DNA of 64,000 bases, taken from contig JBEHYN010000007.1 of NCBI GenBank assembly GCA_048498155.1, positions 1 to 64,000 of the forward strand. The letters run 5' to 3'. The translations under genes were made by a program, and so were the position numbers. The notes beneath the pieces are model-generated. The model searched no databases and was not told the DNA's origin. It was given only the letters and a program-made list of their open reading frames with translations. The stretch comes from BOG-938 sp048498155 (GTDB taxonomy: Bacteria > Pseudomonadota > Alphaproteobacteria > Caulobacterales > Caulobacteraceae). This document shows, in pieces, positions 58,538-64,000 of the stretch. Numbering within the stretch: position 1 is the first letter of the stretch; every line of letters starts with the position of its first letter.

Positions 58538-61500
58538 ATGACAACCGAAATTTGCAACACACACAGTGGCGGTTGGTCGTTCTGGGTCGACCGGGGCGGC
58601 ACCTTTACCGACGTGATCGGCCATGCGCCCGATGGGCAACTGCATACCCTAAAGTTGCCCTCCGCCTCAGCCCACTATGCTGACGCAGCTGTGGAGGCCA
58701 TGCGGCGGCTGTTGGGCGCAACGTCGGGCGTGCCCTTCCCCGCCGAACGGGTCGAGTCCATCAAGATGGGCACGACGGTGGCCACCAACGCCCTGTTGGA
58801 GCGCAAGGGCGCCAAGACCCTGCTGATCGCCACCCAAGGCTTTGGCGACGCCCTGGAGATCGGCGACCAGGCGCGGCCGGACCTGTTCGCCCTGGACATC
58901 CATAAGCCCGAGCCTTTGCACGCAGGCGTGTTGGAGGCGCGCGAGCGGCTGGACGCGGAAGGACAGGTTCTAGTCGCCCTGGACGAAGCGGACCTCGCGG
59001 CGGGGCTGGCCCAAGCCAGGGCCGACGGCTTCGTTTCAGCCGCCATCGCCTTCCTGCACGCCGACCTCAATCCCGCCCACGAAAGGGCTGCGGGAAAATT
59101 GGCCCAGGCGGCTGGGTTCGCGCACGTGACCCTATCCCACGAGGCCTCGCCCCTGCCCCGCTGGGTTCCACGGGCCCGCACGGCGGTGATCGACGCCTAC
59201 CTGACGCCCGTCCTGAAAGCCTATGTCGATCAGGTGGCCGGTGCCGTGGGGGGCGCGCCGCTGTATTTCATGACCTCCTCCGGCGCCATGGCGCGAGCCG
59301 AGGCGTTTCGCGGCAAAGATGCGGTGCTGTCCGGTCCGGCCGGCGGGGCCGTAGGCGCGGCCCGCACCGCCAGCGACGCGGGCGCCGCAGCTGTGCTGGG
59401 ATTCGACGTCGGCGGGACCTCCACCGATGTGTGCCGCTTCGCCGGAACGCTGGAACGGCGCGAGGCCCTAAGCGTCGCCGGGATCGAACTGCGGACCCCA
59501 ACGCTAGACGTGCAGACCGTGGCGGCAGGTGGCGGGTCGATCTTGACCTATGACGGCTTTCGCGCCCGCGCCGGACCGCACAGCGCCGGCGCCGACCCAG
59601 GGCCTGCCGCCTATGGCCGGGGCGGCCCCGCCACGGTGACGGACGCTAACCTAGTGCTGGGTAGGCTGGACGGGCGGTTCTTCCCACAGGTGTTTGGGCC
59701 GGCTGGCAATCAGCCACTCGATATCCAGGTCGCCCGGACACGCCTGAGTGAGCTGGCCGCCGCCATGGGCGCACCGAGCGCCGAAGCGGCGGCTGAGGGC
59801 TTTGTCGCCATCACCGTGGAGCAAACCGCCCAGGCCATCCGCCGCATCTCCACCGAGCGCGGCTTCGACCCGCGCGGTCACGCGCTGGTTGCGTTCGGAG
59901 GCGCGGCCGGACAGATCGCGTGCTGGACGGCGGACGCCTTGGGCGCGCGCGAAGTGCTGTGCCCGCGATATGGCAGCCTGCTGTCGGCCTGGGGCATAGG
60001 CCAAGCCCAGGTACGCAGCTTGCAGCAAGCCGGGCTGGAGGCGCCGCTGGACGACGCGGGGCTGGAGCGGGCTGGGGCCTTGGCGGGCCGACTGGAGTCG
60101 CAGGCCAAGGCTGCGCTCGTCGCTCAGGGCGCCGAACCCGGCGAGGTCAGCAGGCGCTTGATGCTGCGCTACGACGGCTCTGATTCGGCGTTGGAGGTCG
60201 CTTTTGGATCGCCGACCGAAACGCGCGCCGTGTTCGAAGCCGCCCACCAACGTCTATTCGGATTCGCGGAGCCTAAACGCGGGGTCTTGATCGCGAGCGT
60301 TGAAGTTGAGGCACTCCCTTCCCCCTCGAGGGGGGAAGGGGCGGGGATGGGGGTGAACGCGCTGACGGAACGGGATCGGGCGCAAGTGGCGGACCGCCTC
60401 CAGAGTCCACCAAGCAGTGTCGCGGGCCCACCCCCATCCCTCCCCTTCTCCCCTGGAGGGGGAAGGATGCTCTTTGCAAACGGCATGGCTCATGAGGCAG
60501 CCATCATCGATGCCGACAACTTCGCCTCCATCCATGGCCCCGTTCTGATCATCCGAGGGGACACACAGATCGCCGTGGCGCCAGGTTGGCGGGCGCAGCG
60601 TGAGGCGGGGGGACTGATCCGGCTGATCCGTGAGGGCGCGGCGCTCACCGACACTGCCGACCCCTCGGCGCCGGACCCCGTGACCCTGGAGCTGTTCAAC
60701 CGGCGCTTCATGGGCGTGGCGGAGGCGATGGGCGCAGCGCTGGAACGCACGGCTCATTCGGTCAACATCAAAGAACGCCTGGACTTCTCCTGCGCCCTGT
60801 TTGACGCGGACGGCGGGCTGGTGGCCAACGCGCCGCACATGCCGGTGCACCTGGGCTCCATGGGCGCCAGCGTGAAGGCGGTCAAGGCGCGCCATCCGAT
60901 CCTGCAGCCTGGTCAGGCCTTCGCCCTGAACAATCCCTATGACGGCGGCACGCACTTGCCCGATGTGACGGTGGTCATGCCGGTATTCTTGGCGCAGGGC
61001 CATGCCCCCGCGTTCTATCTGGCCGCGCGCGGCCACCATGCCGACATCGGCGGAATCCAGCCCGGTTCCATGCCGCCCTTCTCACGGACCATCGACGAGG
61101 AAGGGGTGCTTCTGGACGCCTTGCCGATCATGCAGGGCGGCGCCCTGCTGGAGGCCGACATCCGCGCCGCCCTGGCCGCCGGCCCCTATCCGGCCCGGGC
61201 GCCGGATCGCAACCTGGCGGATCTGAAGGCCCAGATCGCCGCCTGCCAGGCCGGAGCCACAGCGGTTTCGCAGATGATCGAGGCCTATGGCGGGGCGAGC
61301 GTCGCCCGCTACATGGGCTTCGTGCAGGACAACGCCGAGGCCTGCGTGCGGCGCGCCATCGGCCGGCTTAGCGACGGACAGGCGCGCCTGCCCATGGACG
61401 GCGGCGCCGAGATTTGCGTGAGCATCTCAGTGAACACCGAGGCCGGCGAGGCGACGCTCGACTTCACCGGGACCAGCGCGGTGCAGCCAAATAACTTCAA

Positions 61501-62206
61501 TGCTCCAACCGCCATCGTGCACGCGGCGGCGCTCTATGTCTTCCGCACCCTGGTGGATGACGATATTCCGCTGAACGCGGGCTGTCTGAAGCCGCTCAAG
61601 ATCATTGTGCCGCAGGGATCGATGCTGGCCCCTCGTTGGCCCGCCGCCGTGGTCGCCGGCAATGTGGAGACCAGTCAGCACATCGTCGACGCCCTCTATC
61701 AAGCACTCGGCGTGATGGCCAACGCCCAGGGCTCAATGAACAACTTCACCTTCGGCGACGATGACCGGCAGTACTACGAAACCTTGTGCGGCGGCGCAGG
61801 AGCCACCGACCGTGCGCCGGGCGCTTCGGCGGTGCACACCCATATGACCAATTCACGGCTGACCGATCCGGAAATTCTTGAACGCCGGTTCCCCGTGCGA
61901 CTGGAAAAGTTCGCCATACGGCGCGGATCAGGGGGGAACGGCCGGCGTCCCGGCGGCGATGGAGTATGGCGCAGCCTAAGATTTCTCGCGCCGACCCTGG
62001 CGGCCCTGCTGTCCACACGCAGGCTCACCCGTCCGCTTGGCGCGGCGGGCGGTGGCGCGGCAGCGGCGGGCCATCAACGTTTGATAAGCGCGTCAGGCGA
62101 GTCTAAGGACTTGGCAGGCTGCTTTTCAATATGGGCGGCCGAAGGCGAGGTGATCGAGATTCTGACTCCCGGGGGCGGGGGGTACGGAGCGGTCACGGAT
62201 CGCTGA
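58538..62206 (+). CDS. Fused hydantoinase A/B - 5-oxoprolinase family protein
   Basis: The protein has 1222 aa. Residues about 1-700 are the HyuA part (WSFWVDRGGTFTDVIGHAPDG, KMGTTVATNALLERKGAKTLL, LGFDVGGTSTDVCRF, VAAGGGSILTYDGF), an actin-like ATPase fold. Residues about 710-1222 are the HyuB part (VTLELFNRRFMGVAEAMGAALERTAHSVNIKERLDFSCALFD, LNNPYDGGTHLPDVTVV). The fusion matches ATP-dependent 5-oxoprolinase, which opens 5-oxoproline to glutamate, but related hydantoinases have the same layout. A 150-bp palindromic repeat is inserted in-frame at residues about 594-643, adding about 50 residues with no stop. Confidence 0.9.
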   Translation: MTTEICNTHSGGWSFWVDRGGTFTDVIGHAPDGQLHTLKLPSASAHYADAAVEAMRRLLGATSGVPFPAERVESIKMGTTVATNALLERKGAKTLLIATQGFGDALEIGDQARPDLFALDIHKPEPLHAGVLEARERLDAEGQVLVALDEADLAAGLAQARADGFVSAAIAFLHADLNPAHERAAGKLAQAAGFAHVTLSHEASPLPRWVPRARTAVIDAYLTPVLKAYVDQVAGAVGGAPLYFMTSSGAMARAEAFRGKDAVLSGPAGGAVGAARTASDAGAAAVLGFDVGGTSTDVCRFAGTLERREALSVAGIELRTPTLDVQTVAAGGGSILTYDGFRARAGPHSAGADPGPAAYGRGGPATVTDANLVLGRLDGRFFPQVFGPAGNQPLDIQVARTRLSELAAAMGAPSAEAAAEGFVAITVEQTAQAIRRISTERGFDPRGHALVAFGGAAGQIACWTADALGAREVLCPRYGSLLSAWGIGQAQVRSLQQAGLEAPLDDAGLERAGALAGRLESQAKAALVAQGAEPGEVSRRLMLRYDGSDSALEVAFGSPTETRAVFEAAHQRLFGFAEPKRGVLIASVEVEALPSPSRGEGAGMGVNALTERDRAQVADRLQSPPSSVAGPPPSLPFSPGGGRMLFANGMAHEAAIIDADNFASIHGPVLIIRGDTQIAVAPGWRAQREAGGLIRLIREGAALTDTADPSAPDPVTLELFNRRFMGVAEAMGAALERTAHSVNIKERLDFSCALFDADGGLVANAPHMPVHLGSMGASVKAVKARHPILQPGQAFALNNPYDGGTHLPDVTVVMPVFLAQGHAPAFYLAARGHHADIGGIQPGSMPPFSRTIDEEGVLLDALPIMQGGALLEADIRAALAAGPYPARAPDRNLADLKAQIAACQAGATAVSQMIEAYGGASVARYMGFVQDNAEACVRRAIGRLSDGQARLPMDGGAEICVSISVNTEAGEATLDFTGTSAVQPNNFNAPTAIVHAAALYVFRTLVDDDIPLNAGCLKPLKIIVPQGSMLAPRWPAAVVAGNVETSQHIVDALYQALGVMANAQGSMNNFTFGDDDRQYYETLCGGAGATDRAPGASAVHTHMTNSRLTDPEILERRFPVRLEKFAIRRGSGGNGRRPGGDGVWRSLRFLAPTLAALLSTRRLTRPLGAAGGGAAAAGHQRLISASGESKDLAGCFSIWAAEGEVIEILTPGGGGYGAVTDR
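60317..60466. repeat. In-frame palindromic repeat inside the hydantoinase gene
   Basis: Arms 60317-60355 and 60429-60466 are inverted near-identical copies (core GGGGATGGGGGTG in one, the complement in the other) around a 73-bp centre. The total of 150 bp is exactly 50 codons. Low-complexity translation PSPSRGEGAGMGV ... SLPFSPGGGR marks the insert. It resembles the intergenic element at 45586-45711. Confidence 0.8.
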
Positions 62207-62225
62207 CGATCATGAAAGGACCTCG

Positions 62226-62867
62226 ATGCTGCTGGCTTCCTTCCTCGCCCTGGCCCTCGCGGCGGCCGATCCCGCACCCGATGCGACGGCCGAGCCTGAG
62301 GCGCCCACCGCCAAGTCAGCGCCCGTCGCGCCCACGCCCGAGGCGCCGTTTCCAGTCGGCGCCCCGCACGACGACTACGGGTTTGTCGGCTGGTGCTTCG
62401 GCGCCCTGTCGGGCCACATGGACCTCTACAAGGTGGTCAAGCCCGAACTGGACAAGCAGAGCACCAACCCCAAGGAAGACGCGGCGGTGGACGCCGAGCA
62501 GATGAAGGCGGGCCTGGAGTATCTAGCGCTTTACAAGCAAGCCATGGAAGCAGCCGAAAAGGCCAGCACCCAGCCGATCAACATCCGGGGTGGTCAGGCC
62601 GTTCGGGTCGGACAGAGCATCTGGGGCCCCGCTCTGCAGGCCGACGCCAAGACCCAGATGTGGTCATACCTGAGCTGGGACCTGCCGGGCCGGTGCGAGG
62701 TGACGGCTGAGCGGCTGTACGAGAAATCGCTGCTGTCCGCCCAGGCCCTGGGGATCACCATCGAGGACAAAGACAGCAAGCCAAGCAAGGCCGTGACCAC
62801 GGCCACAACCAAGGCCGCCGTGACCGACGACACCCCCTCGCCCATCGGCCTGCGCGGGCGAGAATAG
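62226..62867 (+). CDS. Secreted hypothetical protein
   Basis: The protein has 213 aa. AAAGGA lies just upstream of the ATG. The N-terminus MLLASFLALALAAADPAPDA is a short signal peptide, followed by an Ala/Pro-rich linker (20-50). The mature part has HDDYGFVGWCFGALSGHMDLYKVVKPELD and a helical stretch (EYLALYKQAMEAAEKAS), then a second Cys in DLPGRCEVTAERLYEKSLLSAQALG. The two Cys residues could form a disulfide. I recognise no characterised family. It follows the hydantoinase gene by 19 bp. Confidence 0.7.
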   Translation: MLLASFLALALAAADPAPDATAEPEAPTAKSAPVAPTPEAPFPVGAPHDDYGFVGWCFGALSGHMDLYKVVKPELDKQSTNPKEDAAVDAEQMKAGLEYLALYKQAMEAAEKASTQPINIRGGQAVRVGQSIWGPALQADAKTQMWSYLSWDLPGRCEVTAERLYEKSLLSAQALGITIEDKDSKPSKAVTTATTKAAVTDDTPSPIGLRGRE

Positions 62868-62871
62868 AGGT

Positions 62872-64000
62872 TTACGGCGTATAGTTCAGGATCGGTGCGA
62901 GCCAGCGTTCCGCCGTCTTGAGCTCCCAGCCCTTGCGGCGGGCATAGTCCGAAACCTGGTCACGTTCGATCTTGCCCACCCCAAAATAGTGCGCGTCAGG
63001 GTGAGCGAAATACAGGCCGGACACCGCAGCCGGCGGGGTCATGGCAAAACTTTCGGTCAACTCGATACCGGTGGCGGACGTGGCGTCCAGCAGGCGGAAC
63101 AGAAGGTCTTTTTCCGTGTGGTCCGGCTGGGCCGGATAGCCGGCGGCCGGGCGGATGCCGCGATATTTCTCGGCGATCAGATCGTCGATTCCCGTTGGCT
63201 CGTCCGGGGCATAGCCCCAAAGCTCGGTGCGCACGCGCCGATGCATGGCCTCGGCGAAGGCCTCGGCCAGTCGGTCGGCCAGGGCGGCGGACAAGATCGC
63301 TGAATAGTCGTCGCCCGCATCCCTGAACTTTTGGGCGATCTCCAGCTCGCCGTGGCCCGAGGTGACGGCGAAGCCGCCCAAATAGTCGGGGTGGGTTCTG
63401 ATCGGCGCGACGAAATCGGATAGGGCCACATTGGCCCGCCCGCCGCTCTTGCCCATCTGCTGGCGCAGGCTGTGGAAGCGGCCGATCTCAGTCCCGCGCG
63501 TTTCGTCGGCATACAGCACGATGTCGTCGCCGTCCGCGTTGGCCGGCCAGAAGCCGACCACTCCGCGCGCCTCAAACCACTTTTCCTCGATGATCCTGGC
63601 GAGCATGACCTGGGCGTCGGCGTACAGGTCGCGGGCCGCCTCGCCCACCACGTCATCCTCCAGGATCTGCGGGAAGCGGCCCACCAGTTCCCAACTGGCG
63701 AAAAACGGAGACCAGTCGATGTAGGTCGCCAATTCGCCCAGGTCATAGGGCGCAAAGGTTCGTGTACCGATGAAGTTGGGGCGCGGCGGATCATAGGCCG
63801 CCCAATCGATGGCGAAGGCGTTGGCGCGCGCGTCCACCAGCGGGGTGCGCACCTTGGCTTCCTGGCCCCGAGCATACTGCTCGCGCACCTTGATGTATTC
63901 GGCGCGGGTGGCGGCCATGTGCCCGTCGCGCTCACCCGGCGACAATAGCCCCGAGACCACGCCCACGGCGCGCGACGCGTCCAGCACATAGGTAGTCGAG
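62872..64000 (-). CDS. metH: Cobalamin-dependent methionine synthase, C-terminal activation domain (partial)
   Basis: The coding sequence runs off the right window edge, so only about 375 C-terminal residues are seen. The first visible residues STTYVLDASRAVGVVSGLL are the end of the B12-binding domain region. The activation domain follows (IDWSPFFASWELVGRFPQILED, ALADRLAEAFAEAMHRRVR, WGYA) with the AdoMet-binding motif RPAAGYPAQPDHTEK. This domain re-methylates inactive cob(II)alamin using AdoMet. Whether the rest of MetH is on the same polypeptide cannot be told here. It converges with the secreted hypothetical gene, separated by 4 bp. Confidence 0.92.
   Translation of the reverse strand, partial: STTYVLDASRAVGVVSGLLSPGERDGHMAATRAEYIKVREQYARGQEAKVRTPLVDARANAFAIDWAAYDPPRPNFIGTRTFAPYDLGELATYIDWSPFFASWELVGRFPQILEDDVVGEAARDLYADAQVMLARIIEEKWFEARGVVGFWPANADGDDIVLYADETRGTEIGRFHSLRQQMGKSGGRANVALSDFVAPIRTHPDYLGGFAVTSGHGELEIAQKFRDAGDDYSAILSAALADRLAEAFAEAMHRRVRTELWGYAPDEPTGIDDLIAEKYRGIRPAAGYPAQPDHTEKDLLFRLLDATSATGIELTESFAMTPPAAVSGLYFAHPDAHYFGVGKIERDQVSDYARRKGWELKTAERWLAPILNYTP

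Overview
The window is GC-rich, densely packed chromosomal DNA from an alphaproteobacterium, most likely a Caulobacteraceae member close to Caulobacter or Phenylobacterium. The evidence is the protein set, a consensus CtrA box (TTAA-N7-TTAA), a DnaA box and a GANTC methylation site in front of ftsZ, an alphaproteobacterial LexA box (GTTC-N7-GTTC) in front of mraZ, and a long FtsZ linker. No rRNA, tRNA, CRISPR array or intact transposon was seen. The one RNA gene is rnpB.

Layout: 0-5 kb holds an ArsR-SRPBCC regulator with a probable operator, a lipoprotein phosphoesterase, and a GT2-GtrA / GT39 membrane glycosyltransferase pair. 5-9.5 kb is an unusual cluster of a type I PLP enzyme of unknown function converging on a coupled PLP decarboxylase / ATP-grasp pair. 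9.6-11.6 kb holds small genes: a PH-domain membrane protein, a small lipoprotein, an XRE regulator, a DUF4169 protein and a ribbon-helix-helix protein. 11.6-17 kb (minus strand) is a tight operon encoding a planctomycete-type diheme DUF1592-family protein, a Tat-exported DUF1552 protein and a secreted ankyrin-repeat protein. 17.4-20.2 kb holds a P-type ATPase and a small protein, flanked by identical 15-bp sequences. 20.4-23.7 kb holds a UvrD helicase and PrmA.

The main theme is the division and cell wall (dcw) cluster, which is split and rearranged. ddl-ftsQ-ftsA-ftsZ followed by lpxC-bamD-recN-ligA runs on the plus strand (23.7-34.6 kb). mraZ-rsmH-ftsL-ftsI-murE-murF-mraY-murD-ftsW-murG-murC-murB runs on the minus strand (54.8-39.9 kb). 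The two arms converge on a PQQ-repeat protein, aminopeptidase P and an M28 peptidase. The usual murB-ddl junction is broken, apparently by an inversion. The minus arm also carries a palindromic repeat between murD and ftsW, a secreted carboxymuconolactone decarboxylase-like gene between murG and murC, and another palindrome between murC and murB. Together the genes take UDP-MurNAc precursors through lipid I and II to septal transpeptidation and FtsZ/FtsA assembly, and add lipid A synthesis (LpxC) and outer-membrane assembly (BamD).

Upstream of mraZ lie MraZ operator repeats, a LexA box and rnpB. The right end (55.5-64 kb) holds an AmpD-like amidase, a secreted metallo-beta-lactamase-fold protein, a small membrane protein, a TerB-DnaJ protein, a fused hydantoinase/oxoprolinase with an in-frame palindromic repeat insertion, a secreted hypothetical protein, and the C-terminal activation domain of cobalamin-dependent methionine synthase, cut by the window edge.
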